Source: Ruminococcus sp. AM36-2AA (lineage in GTDB: Bacteria; Bacillota; Clostridia; Lachnospirales; Lachnospiraceae). Taken from it: 64,000 nucleotides of DNA. Position 1 is the first letter of the stretch. The number at the start of each line of letters is the position of its first letter. Below are positions 1-8,789 of this stretch, in pieces. The translations under genes and the position numbers were made by a program. Location of the stretch: positions 96,304-160,303 of the forward strand of contig NZ_QTYB01000002.1 of the NCBI RefSeq assembly GCF_003461955.1. Direction: 5' to 3'. The notes below the pieces were generated by a model, which was given only the letters and a program-made list of their open reading frames with translations, searched no databases and was not told the DNA's origin.

Positions 1-1
1 C

Positions 2-358
2 CTGTTTAATTATCAGGCGAAGGTGATCCGCCATCTGGCAGAGACAGAATCCTGTGTGATCATCGGACGCTGTGCAAACATGATCCTCAAGGATTATCCA
101 AATGTCCTTCGGGTGTTTGTTTACGGAGACTGGGATTTCCGTATCTGCGAGGCAAGCAAAAAGCTCAGCGGCAGCACAAAGGATATTGAGAAGTTCATGC
201 ATAAGGATGACAAGCGCAAGGAAGACCTGTCGAAACGCTTTATGGGCGTTGACTGGGCAGATATGACAAAGTACAATCTGTGTCTGGACAACGGTACCCT
301 TGGCTATGAGAAATGCATTGAGGAGATCGAGAGCGCGCTTGAGATCCTGAAGAAATAA
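2..358 (+). CDS. Cytidylate kinase-like protein, 3' part only
   Basis: The reading frame is open from the window edge, so the N-terminal part with the P-loop lies upstream. The 118 visible residues carry the FNYQ segment and the IIGRCAN motif typical of the cytidylate kinase-like family (PF13189), followed by an Arg-rich lid region (DDKRKEDLSKRF) and a C-terminal helical part. Members resemble CMP kinase and are presumed nucleotide kinases, but many are uncharacterised. A strong terminator follows. The family call is fairly sure; the substrate is not known. Confidence 0.75.
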   Translation: MFNYQAKVIRHLAETESCVIIGRCANMILKDYPNVLRVFVYGDWDFRICEASKKLSGSTKDIEKFMHKDDKRKEDLSKRFMGVDWADMTKYNLCLDNGTLGYEKCIEEIESALEILKK

Positions 359-377
359 AAGAACAGACTGCGCGGAT

Positions 378-424
378 ATCCCCGGGAAGAGAACAGTAAG
401 AAGTCTTTTCCCGGGGATTTTTTC
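378..424 (+). terminator. Intrinsic terminator after the cytidylate-kinase-like gene
   Basis: A 13-bp stem (378-390 pairing with 406-418, one G-T pair) with a GC-rich ATCCCCGGG core is followed by a run of T. Confidence 0.9.
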
Positions 425-441
425 ATATATTGTGGAAAAGT

Positions 442-1320
442 ATGTTTGATCCGGCGGGAGATATGGATAAGCGAAAAAAATATTTCCGGGCAGTGACAGT
501 GGCGCTGCTGCTGATCGCGTTCAGTGGATATGGAAAAATTTCAGACCGTGCGTTTCGGATGCAGGTGGTCAGGATGATCGCCGGTGAGGGGATGATCCGG
601 CTGGTGGAGGCGCAGTATGTGGGAAAAAGCAGTGGGCGGGAAAACAGGAGTTATGAGGAGGCAGAACAAAAAGCAGGAAATATTGGCAGTGTTCAGAAAA
701 AATATGGACAAAAAGCAGCAGACCCGGTGGCGGAAACTTTGTCTGACAGGAAGGACAATGAGGACCGTCCCAGGGCAGCACTCACCTTTGACGATGGCCC
801 CCATGCAACATATACACCCTTGCTTCTGGATGGCCTGCATAAGCGTGGAATTCATGCCACATTTTTTCTTATGGGAAAAAATATCGAGGGAAAAGAAGAA
901 ATCGTAAAACAGATGCAAAAAGACGGCCATCTCATCGGCAATCACACTTACGACCATGTACAGCTTGATAAGCTTCCCGGTGACCAGGCCTGCCAGCAGA
1001 TCTTAAAGACAAATAATGAGATCTATGAGATCACAGGAGAATATCCTTTGTATCTTCGTCCGCCCTATGGAGCCTGGCCCAAAAATCTGGAACTCTGTGT
1101 GACCATGCTTCCGGTATTCTGGGATGTGGATACCCTGGACTGGAAATCAAAAAACGTTCAGTCTGTGGAAGAAATTGTAAAAAGAGAAGTGAAGGATGGC
1201 TCGATTATTCTGATGCATGACAGTTTTCCCACTTCTGTGGAGGCAGCTCTGGAGATCGCGGATATGCTTACGGAAGCGGGGTATGACCTGGTGACAGTGG
1301 ATCAGCTGCTGGTGACGTAA
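442..1320 (+). CDS. Polysaccharide deacetylase (NodB domain), membrane-anchored or secreted
   Basis: Carbohydrate esterase 4 family protein of about 292 residues that would remove N-acetyl groups from peptidoglycan or another cell-surface glycan outside the cell. A Lys/Arg-rich N-terminus (DKRKKYFR) and a hydrophobic stretch form a signal peptide or anchor. The NodB motifs are complete: TFDDGPH near residue 115 (catalytic base and metal Asp), HTYDH at 168-172 (metal His), RPPYG, WDVDTLDW and ILMHDS. The start is uncertain. ATG 442 has a weak GGA site, ATG 463 has GGGAG only 2 nt away, and a TTG at 430 is possible. It is a single-gene unit between two terminators. The substrate is inferred from the family only. 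Confidence 0.88.
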   Translation: MFDPAGDMDKRKKYFRAVTVALLLIAFSGYGKISDRAFRMQVVRMIAGEGMIRLVEAQYVGKSSGRENRSYEEAEQKAGNIGSVQKKYGQKAADPVAETLSDRKDNEDRPRAALTFDDGPHATYTPLLLDGLHKRGIHATFFLMGKNIEGKEEIVKQMQKDGHLIGNHTYDHVQLDKLPGDQACQQILKTNNEIYEITGEYPLYLRPPYGAWPKNLELCVTMLPVFWDVDTLDWKSKNVQSVEEIVKREVKDGSIILMHDSFPTSVEAALEIADMLTEAGYDLVTVDQLLVT

Positions 1321-1360
1321 ACAGTAACGGAACATCCTCTTTGCCGCAGAGCAGAAACAA

Positions 1361-1389
1361 TTGCTTTTTTGTGTGCAAACAGGTAAAAT
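1361..1389 (+). promoter_or_regulatory. Predicted promoter of rarA
   Basis: TTGCTT at 1361-1366 and TAAAAT at 1384-1389 are 17 bp apart. Transcription would start near 1396, upstream of the stem-loop at 1412-1441. Confidence 0.5.
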
Positions 1390-1411
1390 TATAAAAATAA
1401 GAATCGATCAG

Positions 1412-1441
1412 CTGCCGGAGCAGAACCGGCGGCAGTTTTTT
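1412..1441 (+). terminator. Terminator-like stem-loop in the rarA upstream region
   Basis: CTGCCG (1412-1417) pairs with CGGCAG (1430-1435), followed by six T. It can end the deacetylase transcript. If the promoter at 1361-1389 is real, it also lies in the rarA leader and could attenuate it. Confidence 0.65.
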
Positions 1442-1465
1442 ACAGAAATTACAGGAGTGAAAACC

Positions 1466-2788
1466 ATGGACTTATTTGAATATGCAAAGTCAAAAACGCT
1501 GGACCAGGAGTCTCCCCTCGCATCCAGGCTGCGTCCGCGAACACTGGATGAGGTGGTGGGACAGCAGCACATCGTAGGAAAAGATAAATTGCTGTATCGT
1601 GCCATAAAGGCGGATAAGCTGACATCTGTTATCTTTTACGGCCCTCCGGGAACCGGAAAGACCACCCTGGCAAAAGTCATCGCCAATACCACAAGCGCCA
1701 GCTTTACCCAGATCAATGCAACCGTAGCAGGGAAGAAAGATATGGAAGCAGTTGTAAAGCAGGCACAGGACGATCTCGGCATGTATGGAAAAAAGACCAT
1801 TCTGTTCATTGATGAGATCCACCGTTTCAACAAGGGACAGCAGGATTATCTTCTTCCTTTTGTGGAGGATGGAACGATCATTCTGATCGGAGCTACAACG
1901 GAGAATCCATATTTTGAGGTAAACGGAGCGCTTCTTTCAAGATCCATCATTTTTGAGCTGAAGGCACTGGAAATACCGGAAATAAAAGAACTGATCCTGC
2001 GTGCAGTTAATGATCCGGAACGTGGAATGGGAAGCTACGGTGCGGTGATCGAGAAGGATGCCCTGGAATTTCTGGCAGATATGGCAGGAGGAGACGCCAG
2101 AAGCGCCTTAAACGCCGTAGAACTGGGAATTCTCACCACACCCCGTGATTCGGACGGTAAGATCCATCTGACCCTTGAGGTGGCTTCTGAGTGCATTCAG
2201 AAGCGTGTTGTACGTTATGACAAGAATGGAGATAACCATTACGATATTATTTCTGCCTTTATTAAGAGTATGCGGGGCTCAGACCCGGATGCGGCAGTTT
2301 ATTATCTGGCAAAAATGCTTTATGCAGGAGAAGATGTGAAATTTATTGCAAGAAGGATCATGATCCTGGCCTCTGAAGATATCGGAAATGCGGATCCTCA
2401 GGCACTCTGTGTGGCAACGGCAGCAGCGCAGGCAGTGGAACGTGTGGGAATGCCGGAATCCCAGATCATTCTTTCGCAGGCAGTAACATACATGGCCTGT
2501 GCGCCCAAGAGCAATTCCGCGGTGAATGCCATACAGGAGGCCATGCGCTGCGTGAAGGCGAAGAAGACAACTGTGCCGGTACATCTGCAGGATGCTCATT
2601 ATGGTGGCCACGAAAGCCTGGGTCATGGTATCGGATATAAATATGCCCATGATTATCCGAATCACTATGTAAAACAGCAGTATCTGCCATCAGAAATCGA
2701 AGGAGAACATTTTTACGAGCTCAGTGATATGGGATATGAAAAGAAACTGAAAGAGCATATGAAGAAGATCCACGAAGAAGCGGAATAA
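1466..2788 (+). CDS. rarA: Replication-associated recombination protein A (RarA/MgsA AAA ATPase)
   Basis: A 440-residue AAA+ ATPase related to clamp-loader subunits and RuvB, acting at stalled replication forks in the cytoplasm. Walker A GPPGTGKTT lies at about 59-67, Walker B LFIDEIHRF near 116, sensor ATTENP follows, and the C-terminal tetramerisation half includes the conserved HYGGHESLGHGIGYKYAHDYP region. The usual family length is 420-450. ATG 1466 was chosen because AGGAG lies 9 nt upstream and the protein then starts MDLFEYAK; a longer frame runs upstream from a TTG without a site. It is a single gene and ends near a bidirectional terminator shared with the convergent DUF4364 gene. 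Confidence 0.95.
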   Translation: MDLFEYAKSKTLDQESPLASRLRPRTLDEVVGQQHIVGKDKLLYRAIKADKLTSVIFYGPPGTGKTTLAKVIANTTSASFTQINATVAGKKDMEAVVKQAQDDLGMYGKKTILFIDEIHRFNKGQQDYLLPFVEDGTIILIGATTENPYFEVNGALLSRSIIFELKALEIPEIKELILRAVNDPERGMGSYGAVIEKDALEFLADMAGGDARSALNAVELGILTTPRDSDGKIHLTLEVASECIQKRVVRYDKNGDNHYDIISAFIKSMRGSDPDAAVYYLAKMLYAGEDVKFIARRIMILASEDIGNADPQALCVATAAAQAVERVGMPESQIILSQAVTYMACAPKSNSAVNAIQEAMRCVKAKKTTVPVHLQDAHYGGHESLGHGIGYKYAHDYPNHYVKQQYLPSEIEGEHFYELSDMGYEKKLKEHMKKIHEEAE

Positions 2789-2810
2789 GAGAATCTATGT
2801 GAGAATGAAA

Positions 2811-2848
2811 ATGGAGGAGCTTTTCAGAGAAGCTCCTCCATTATTTTG
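2811..2848. terminator. Bidirectional terminator between rarA and the DUF4364 gene
   Basis: A perfect 12-bp stem (2811-2822 with 2830-2841) with a 7-nt loop. The stop codon of the minus-strand gene sits in the loop and its last codons lie in the stem. Confidence 0.85.
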
Positions 2849-3336
2849 TCGTAGACGTTCTGATATTTATAAGGCCAGCTTTCACATACGGACTGGGCCG
2901 CAGCAAGATTGGGAACTTTGATGCTGAGATCAACAATACTGACACCGCCTTCGATAATCCGCAGGCGGACAGAGTAACTGCCCTCCTTGGTGGGGTAATA
3001 ATCCGCAGGAGTGAGAAGATGTTCCTCAATTTTGCAGTGCAGGGAATTGAGATATTCCTCGACTTCTTTCTTAATGTCAGAAGAGAGTTCTCTGGAAAAA
3101 TATTTCAGCGTATTTTTTCCTTCTTCAGTCAGTCGGTAATACGTGCGGTTGGACTGGGAAGACATTTCCACAAGATCTGCCTCCACCAGTTCGGAAACAG
3201 CCTGCTGAAGCTGAAAATAATTGGTATATTTCCGGTCCAGGATAAAATCTGTGATCTGTGAGTTAGTGAGATCCCCTTCGGAATTCTGAAGCATGTATAA
3301 AATGATAAGTTTGTAGGTTGTAAAAGGTGATGCCAT
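2824..3336 (-). CDS. DUF4364 family protein, winged-helix regulator
   Basis: A 170-residue protein matching the DUF4364 family (PF14277), common in Clostridia. The N-terminal 75 residues (LIILYMLQNSEGDLTNSQIT, then a basic wing with NRTYYRLTEEGK) look like a PadR/MarR-type winged helix. The C-terminal part, with SYSVRLRIIEGG and an aromatic tail, probably senses or dimerises. It lies 14 bp upstream of nothing on its own strand except the radical SAM gene and YesL gene, which precede it in the same orientation (gap 14 bp), so co-transcription is likely. DNA binding is inferred; no target is known. Confidence 0.8.
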   Translation of the reverse strand: MASPFTTYKLIILYMLQNSEGDLTNSQITDFILDRKYTNYFQLQQAVSELVEADLVEMSSQSNRTYYRLTEEGKNTLKYFSRELSSDIKKEVEEYLNSLHCKIEEHLLTPADYYPTKEGSYSVRLRIIEGGVSIVDLSIKVPNLAAAQSVCESWPYKYQNVYDKIMEELL

Positions 3337-3350
3337 AAGAATCCTCCTTT

Positions 3351-4292
3351 TTACTGGCTTTTTGAAAGAACCTCAAGGGCTTTTCCCTGAAAACTTTCTT
3401 TTTCTTTCATCCGGTGATGAAGAAGATTTAAAACTTCACGTTTGCGGCTGGCCCATAAAGGTGCGATCAGCAGATCTTTCGGGCCGTCCCCTGTTACACG
3501 GTGGATCACGATATCCGGTCTGAGATGTTCCAGACAGTCAATGACAAGGTTCAGATACTCGTCCCGTTCATAAGTGCGGAAAAGACCGGCTTCATGATCA
3601 GCGGCAAGATCTGTACCACGCAGTACATGAAGAAGCTGCAGCTTGATCCCCTGGATATCCATGGCGTTCAGATAAGCCATTGTTTCCAGGATATCCTTCC
3701 TGCTTTCGCCGGGAAGCCCCAGGATGGTGTGGACGATCACTTCGATGCCGCCTGCGCGGAGATTTTTTACTGCGGTATCAAAACAGGACAGTGGATAGCC
3801 GCGCCGTATATATCTGGCGGTATCTTCATGGATAGTCTGGAGTCCCAGCTCCACCCACACCGGTTTGATCTGGTTCAGGGAATCAAGAAGCTCCAGTACA
3901 TCATCTCCCAGACAGTCCGGTCTGGTACCAATGGACAGTGCCACGATATCCGGATGGGAGATGGCTTCTGTGAAGATCTTACGCAGGTGTTCCACAGGAG
4001 CGTATGTGTTTGTATATGCCTGAAAATAGGCGATATATTTATGAATCGGGCGTTTGGAAGAGAGACTTTTGATCTGTGTGTTGATCTGCTCTGTAATGGA
4101 AAGAGCGGCGTTTGCTGCAAAATCTCCGCTTCCGCCCTGGCTGCAGAAGATGCAGCCTTTTTTGCCCAGGGTGCCGTCACGGTTGGGACAGGACATGCCG
4201 CCGTTTAATGCAACCCGGTAGACCTTTTCGCCGTATCGCTCCCGGAGCATATAGTCCAGAGAGTGGTAAGGCTTGTCGTTCCAGCGTTTCAT
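3351..4292 (-). CDS. TIGR01212 family radical SAM protein (YhcC/YtqA-like)
   Basis: A 313-residue radical S-adenosylmethionine enzyme. The N-terminus carries the family's cysteine cluster, with CPNRDG and GCIFCSQGGSGDF around residues 30-55; these hold the [4Fe-4S] cluster that cleaves SAM. The barrel follows, with IGTRPDCL and ELGLQTIH motifs, both typical of TIGR01212. The reaction is unknown for most family members; a role in tRNA modification has been proposed. The ATG overlaps the stop of the upstream YesL gene (TAATG), so translation is probably coupled. Confidence 0.9.
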   Translation of the reverse strand: MKRWNDKPYHSLDYMLRERYGEKVYRVALNGGMSCPNRDGTLGKKGCIFCSQGGSGDFAANAALSITEQINTQIKSLSSKRPIHKYIAYFQAYTNTYAPVEHLRKIFTEAISHPDIVALSIGTRPDCLGDDVLELLDSLNQIKPVWVELGLQTIHEDTARYIRRGYPLSCFDTAVKNLRAGGIEVIVHTILGLPGESRKDILETMAYLNAMDIQGIKLQLLHVLRGTDLAADHEAGLFRTYERDEYLNLVIDCLEHLRPDIVIHRVTGDGPKDLLIAPLWASRKREVLNLLHHRMKEKESFQGKALEVLSKSQ

Positions 4293-4981
4293 TATGCCTC
4301 TTTCAGTTCGTTTTTCTCTTCGTCGTTTTCGTCGTTTTCATCTTTCGGTATATAGTTATCGAAGATCTTTACAAAGATCTTTGATTTCCAGTAGGCCAGC
4401 GTGGAAAATCCCATCAGAATAAAAAGCATGATCAGGATGGATGTAAACTGTGCGTAGCTCACATAAGCAAAAAGCCACATCAGAAGGAGCGGAGATGCAG
4501 AGATCACAAGCATCAAAAGTGTCAGCGGAAGATGGCGGACGGACATCAGGAATGCATTTACAAAGGTATTCTTGACGGAATTAAAAAATTTGGAAAGGAT
4601 CGGATAAATGTACAGAAGGATCATCGCATAGATCAGTGCAAATGCAATGAACAGACTGAAAAGTCCTTTGTACATAGCTCCGCTTCCGGCTCTGGCGATC
4701 CGAAGATCGATAAACAGAACAGCAGCGGTGAGGAGCATGATGATATTGATGATGGTCGCCTGTTTGAAGTTCTGTTTGAATGAGCGGAAAAAGCTGCGGG
4801 CAATATAAGATTCTTCGTCTCTTGCCATCTTCAGTGTGACATAGTAGAGAGCTGTTATGGAGGCGCCTGCGGTGACAATCGGAATACAGCAGAGGATGCA
4901 CAGAAAATTCAGAAGAAGCAGGTCTGCTACGCGTCCCATGAACACGAAGAATTTGTTGTCCATGTTGAAAAAACGATTCAT
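4292..4981 (-). CDS. YesL family membrane protein (DUF624)
   Basis: A 229-residue integral membrane protein with about five or six hydrophobic segments, beginning MNRFFNMDNKFFVFMGRVADLLLLN, and a charged C-terminal tail rich in Asp/Glu/Asn/Lys. The GASITALYY and SFFRSFKQNFKQ segments are YesL hallmarks. YesL proteins are often near sugar ABC transporters, but the function is unknown. Here it is instead paired with a radical SAM gene by a 1-bp stop/start overlap. AAAGGAG precedes the ATG. A second YesL gene is at 34319-34963. Confidence 0.88.
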   Translation of the reverse strand: MNRFFNMDNKFFVFMGRVADLLLLNFLCILCCIPIVTAGASITALYYVTLKMARDEESYIARSFFRSFKQNFKQATIINIIMLLTAAVLFIDLRIARAGSGAMYKGLFSLFIAFALIYAMILLYIYPILSKFFNSVKNTFVNAFLMSVRHLPLTLLMLVISASPLLLMWLFAYVSYAQFTSILIMLFILMGFSTLAYWKSKIFVKIFDNYIPKDENDENDEEKNELKEA

Positions 4982-5143
4982 TTGATAAGTCTCCTTTTCT
5001 TTTGGATATTATTTTAAGTATACCCAATCACAGCAGAAAAAGCAAATCCCAAATGTTTTCCGGGGCAGTGGAAATGGAAAACGCAGGTGTCCGTCATAGA
5101 AAGACAAAAAAGCGAAATAGTTTATTAAATTTCCCTAAAATGC

Positions 5144-5172
5144 TTGCCTATCACGATTTAGAGTGTTAAAAT
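5144..5172 (+). promoter_or_regulatory. Predicted promoter of the YerC/TrpR-like gene
   Basis: TTGCCT (5144-5149) and TAAAAT (5167-5172) with a 17-bp spacer, about 40 bp upstream of the AAAGGAG site. Confidence 0.65.
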
Positions 5173-5220
5173 ATCAGTATTGTATCAGACGAAAATTATG
5201 TATTTTAAAGGAGCGTAACA

Positions 5221-5538
5221 ATGAGCAAAAAAATCAGGACGGAGGCTGTGGATCATCTGTTTGAAGCGATCCTATGCCTGAGGGACAAGGAAGAGTGTTA
5301 TACATTTTTTGAGGATGTTTGCACCATCAATGAGCTGCTTTCTTTATCTCAGCGCTTCGAGGTAGCCAAGATGCTTACCGATAAGCGTACATACCTTGAT
5401 ATTTCCGAGAAGACAGGAGCTTCCACAGCTACGATCAGCCGTGTAAACCGTTCCCTGAACTATGGAAATGACGGTTATGAGATGGTATTTGCACGTATGA
5501 AGAAGAATAACGAAGAGCAGGGTGGCGAAGCAGAATAG
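5221..5538 (+). CDS. YerC/YecD family TrpR-related transcriptional regulator
   Basis: A small cytoplasmic DNA-binding protein of 105 residues. Helices around SLSQRFEVAKMLTDKRTYLDIS and the recognition segment TGASTATISRVNRSLNYG match the TrpR-like YerC/YecD family of Firmicutes. Members are thought to be repressors, but the ligand and targets are generally unknown. There is no tryptophan gene nearby. AAAGGAG lies 9 nt before the ATG. It is transcribed alone, with a good promoter before it and a terminator after it. Confidence 0.9.
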   Translation: MSKKIRTEAVDHLFEAILCLRDKEECYTFFEDVCTINELLSLSQRFEVAKMLTDKRTYLDISEKTGASTATISRVNRSLNYGNDGYEMVFARMKKNNEEQGGEAE

Positions 5539-5583
5539 GACTTATGCCCATGCCGTGAATGATAACGGATAATGCTATAACGT

Positions 5584-5620
5584 AAAAAGAGACAGGCGAT
5601 CATGCGTCTGTCTCTTTTCT
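5584..5620 (+). terminator. Intrinsic terminator after the YerC-like gene
   Basis: AAAAGAGACAG (5585-5595) pairs with CTGTCTCTTTT (5608-5618), followed by C and T. Confidence 0.85.
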
Positions 5621-5668
5621 TCATGCGCCTGGCGGCACACGTTTCCGACCGGATGTAAGAGCCGGATA

Positions 5669-6292
5669 TTATTTGCCTTTTTTTGAGGAATCGGTATCTT
5701 TTGGAGAATTCATGTGGTCGATCATATTTTCGATGATCATTTTTTTCATGTATACGTCGAAGCTCAGCAGGCAGATAAAAGAAAACTGATGAAGGAATTC
5801 CTTATCTTCCGGATCAGCATCTTCGAATATTTCTCCGGCGCTTTTGAACCGGCGCATGAGATCTTTTTCCAGGTAACGGATCTGAGTCTGTTCCATACTG
5901 AAAACTTCCTGATAGATATAAGTCATATCTTTCTCAGTCATGGATTTGAAATATTTATCCGTGATCGGCCCGAGAAGAGTCTGGATGTCACTGATGGAGA
6001 GAATATTCTTAAAATAGTAAATAAAGATCAGCATCAGCAGATGTTCCCGGGAGTAGCGTTTCTTCTCCGGCGGGGGGAGAAGCTTATTCTTGGCGTAGTT
6101 GTTGATCATGGTCTTGGTCAGGATCTTGTCATCCTCGTGACGTTTGGTGGAAGCGAGATTTTCTTCCATGAAAGTAGTGACCTGATCCATGTAAAGATCG
6201 ATGTTTGGGATTTCATCTGGTTTTATATAATCAAGCTCAGCAATTTTCGCAAAAATGCTGCTCATCATCTCTTTTTCGTTTCTTGTCATCAC
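5669..6292 (-). CDS. DUF1836 domain protein, probable MerR-like regulator
   Basis: A 207-residue protein of the DUF1836 family (PF08876). The central segment LTKTMINNYAKNKLLPPP then KKRYSREHLLMLIFI reads like a MerR-type winged helix with its wing. The following SISDIQTLLGPI helix and a long helical C-terminus complete the family pattern. The function is unknown; DNA binding is inferred. It is on the minus strand, convergent with the YerC-like gene and divergent from pcrA. Confidence 0.8.
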   Translation of the reverse strand: MMTRNEKEMMSSIFAKIAELDYIKPDEIPNIDLYMDQVTTFMEENLASTKRHEDDKILTKTMINNYAKNKLLPPPEKKRYSREHLLMLIFIYYFKNILSISDIQTLLGPITDKYFKSMTEKDMTYIYQEVFSMEQTQIRYLEKDLMRRFKSAGEIFEDADPEDKEFLHQFSFICLLSFDVYMKKMIIENMIDHMNSPKDTDSSKKGK

Positions 6293-6450
6293 ATTATCAC
6301 CTCTGCTCCCTATTATATAGTTTTAAATACTACTTGTAAAGAAACTTTTTTCCGGGAAAATGAGAAAGTAAGGTTGTGGCTTTACCGGAAAGAAAAGACA
6401 TGGTAGTATATAAAGATACTGTTGATATGGAAAAAGAAATGGAGATCAAA

Positions 6451-8694
6451 ATGAGTATACAGGATGCTTTGGACACATTGAATCCCATGCAGCGGGAAGC
6501 TGCTGTACATACAGAGGGGCCGCTTCTGATTCTTGCAGGAGCCGGTTCCGGAAAAACAAGAGTGCTGACTCACAGGATTGCCTATTTAATGGAGGAAAAG
6601 GGCGTCAATCCCTGGAATATCCTGGCGATCACCTTTACCAACAAGGCTGCCAGTGAGATGCGGGAACGTGTAAATAAAATTGCGGGAATGGGCGCAGAGA
6701 GCGTATGGGTTTCTACCTTTCATTCCGCATGCGTGAGGATTTTACGCAGACATATTGAAGTGCTGGGATTTAGCAGTAATTTTACCATCTATGATACCGA
6801 CGACCAGAAGACAGTCATGAGGGAAATCTTCCGGAAATTCAGTATCAATACAAAAATTTATAAAGAACGCGCTGTTCTTGCGGAGATTTCCCATGCCAAG
6901 GATGAGCTGATCACGCCGGAAGAGATGGAGCTGAATGCGGGAAGTGATCCGGATGCACGGAAGATTGCAGGCATGTATAAGGAATACCAGTCCATCCTCC
7001 GGGGAAACAACGCCCTGGATTTTGATGACCTGATCGTGAAAACCGTGGAGCTTTTCCAACACAATCCGGATATCCTGGATTATTATCAGGAACGTTTCCG
7101 GTATATTATGGTGGATGAGTATCAGGATACTAACACCGCACAGTTTAAATTCGTAAGTCTTCTTGCGGAAAAATACAAGAATCTCTGCGTAGTTGGCGAT
7201 GATGACCAGTCTATTTATCGTTTCCGTGGAGCAAATATCGGGAACATCCTGGGCTTTGAGAAGGTTTTCACTGAGGCGAATGTGGTACGGCTGGAGCAGA
7301 ATTACCGTTCTACACAGAATATCCTGAACGCAGCCAACGAGGTAATTGCCAACAATACAGAACGTAAAGAAAAACGACTCTGGACAGAGAACGAAGAGGG
7401 TGATAAAGTTCATTTCCGGCAGTTCAACAACGGATTTGAGGAAGCGGAGTATGTTGCGGGAGAGATCATTCAGGGACGGCGTAACGGGAAATTCCAGTAT
7501 AAGGACTGTGCGGTACTTTACCGGACCAATGCCCAGTCACGTCTCTTTGAAGAAAAATTTCTCCTGGCAAATGTGCCGTATAAGATTGTGGGCGGTGTAA
7601 ACTTTTATGCCCGCAAAGAGATCAAGGATCTGTTAAGCTATCTGAAGACGATTGACAATGCCAGTGATGATCTGGCTGTGCGCAGGATCTTAAATGTACC
7701 GAAGAGAGGAATCGGAGCTACCAGCATCGGCCGGGTCCAGGATTATGCGGATATGATGAACCTGAGCTTTTATGATGCCCTCCGTGTGGTGGAGGAAGTA
7801 CCGTCCATTGGCCGGGCAGCAGGAAAGATCAATGATTTTGTATCTTTTATCCAGGGACTTAAGAGTAAGGCAGAGGCTTATACAGTCCGTGAAACGCTGG
7901 AAGAAGTGATCGAACTGACCGGTTATGTGAAAGAGCTGGAAGCAGAAAAAACAGAAGAAGCTCAGGCAAGGATCGAGAATATCGATGAGCTGATCTCCAA
8001 GACCGAATCTTTCCAGGAAGCCATGGAAGAGGCAGGACAGCCGGCAACACTTTCCGCATTTCTGGAAGAGATCGCACTGGTGGCAGATATTGATTCCGTT
8101 GATCCGGATCAGGATTATGTGCTTCTTATGACCCTTCACAGTGCCAAGGGACTGGAATTCCCCAATGTATTTATGGCAGGTATGGAGGACGGAGTATTTC
8201 CGGGATATGCGTCCATCTGGTCCGGAGACCCGTCGGATATTGAAGAAGAGCGAAGACTCTGTTATGTGGGGATCACACGTGCCATGAAGGAACTGACATT
8301 AACCTGTGCAAAACAGCGTATGATCCGTGGAGAGACCCAGTACAACCGTGTATCACGCTTTGTAAGGGAAATTCCAAGAGAATTGGTGGATCTTGGACAT
8401 ACGATTCAGGAGAAAAAGCCCAGAGTAGATGATATCGTATCTCCGAAAAGCGCCTATGCCCAGATGAAAATGAATTTCCAGGCAAAGAGCACCCTGCAGA
8501 AAAAAGATTTCACAGTGAAGAAGGCGGACAGCCTGGACTATGGTGAGGGAGACACGGTCCGTCATGTGAAATTCGGAGTCGGTATCGTAAAAAATATCGC
8601 AGACGGCGGCAGAGACTACGAAGTGACGGTAGACTTTGACAAAGTCGGCGTGAAAAAAATGTTCGCCGGTTTTGCCAAGCTGAAAAAGATCTGA
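6451..8694 (+). CDS. pcrA: ATP-dependent DNA helicase PcrA (UvrD/Rep superfamily 1A)
   Basis: A 747-residue 3'-5' DNA helicase for repair, plasmid replication and removal of proteins from DNA. Motifs in order: Q motif LNPMQREAAV, Walker A GAGSGKT at about 30-36, Walker B DEYQDTN, motif III GDDDQSIYRFRGA, motif IV QNYRST, motif V LHSAKGLEFPNVF, and motif VI EEERRLCYVGITRA. The C-terminal Tudor-like RNA-polymerase-binding segment (GDTVRHVKFGVGIV) is present. ATG 6451 is used because GGAG lies 6 nt upstream and the protein then starts MSIQDAL; the frame stays open 25 codons further to a GTG. Confidence 0.96.
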   Translation: MSIQDALDTLNPMQREAAVHTEGPLLILAGAGSGKTRVLTHRIAYLMEEKGVNPWNILAITFTNKAASEMRERVNKIAGMGAESVWVSTFHSACVRILRRHIEVLGFSSNFTIYDTDDQKTVMREIFRKFSINTKIYKERAVLAEISHAKDELITPEEMELNAGSDPDARKIAGMYKEYQSILRGNNALDFDDLIVKTVELFQHNPDILDYYQERFRYIMVDEYQDTNTAQFKFVSLLAEKYKNLCVVGDDDQSIYRFRGANIGNILGFEKVFTEANVVRLEQNYRSTQNILNAANEVIANNTERKEKRLWTENEEGDKVHFRQFNNGFEEAEYVAGEIIQGRRNGKFQYKDCAVLYRTNAQSRLFEEKFLLANVPYKIVGGVNFYARKEIKDLLSYLKTIDNASDDLAVRRILNVPKRGIGATSIGRVQDYADMMNLSFYDALRVVEEVPSIGRAAGKINDFVSFIQGLKSKAEAYTVRETLEEVIELTGYVKELEAEKTEEAQARIENIDELISKTESFQEAMEEAGQPATLSAFLEEIALVADIDSVDPDQDYVLLMTLHSAKGLEFPNVFMAGMEDGVFPGYASIWSGDPSDIEEERRLCYVGITRAMKELTLTCAKQRMIRGETQYNRVSRFVREIPRELVDLGHTIQEKKPRVDDIVSPKSAYAQMKMNFQAKSTLQKKDFTVKKADSLDYGEGDTVRHVKFGVGIVKNIADGGRDYEVTVDFDKVGVKKMFAGFAKLKKI

Positions 8695-8752
8695 GAGGGA
8701 TCTCTCCGGGCAGACTATTTCTGCAAAAAACTGTAAAAATCCGGCCTCAAGG

Positions 8753-8781
8753 TTGTAATTGGAAAACCGGTATGTTAGAAT
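8753..8781 (+). promoter_or_regulatory. Promoter of the cobalamin transport operon
   Basis: TTGTAA (8753-8758) and TAGAAT (8776-8781) with a 17-bp spacer and a TG extended -10. It sits just upstream of the riboswitch. Confidence 0.65.
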
Positions 8782-8789
8782 CAGTATCA

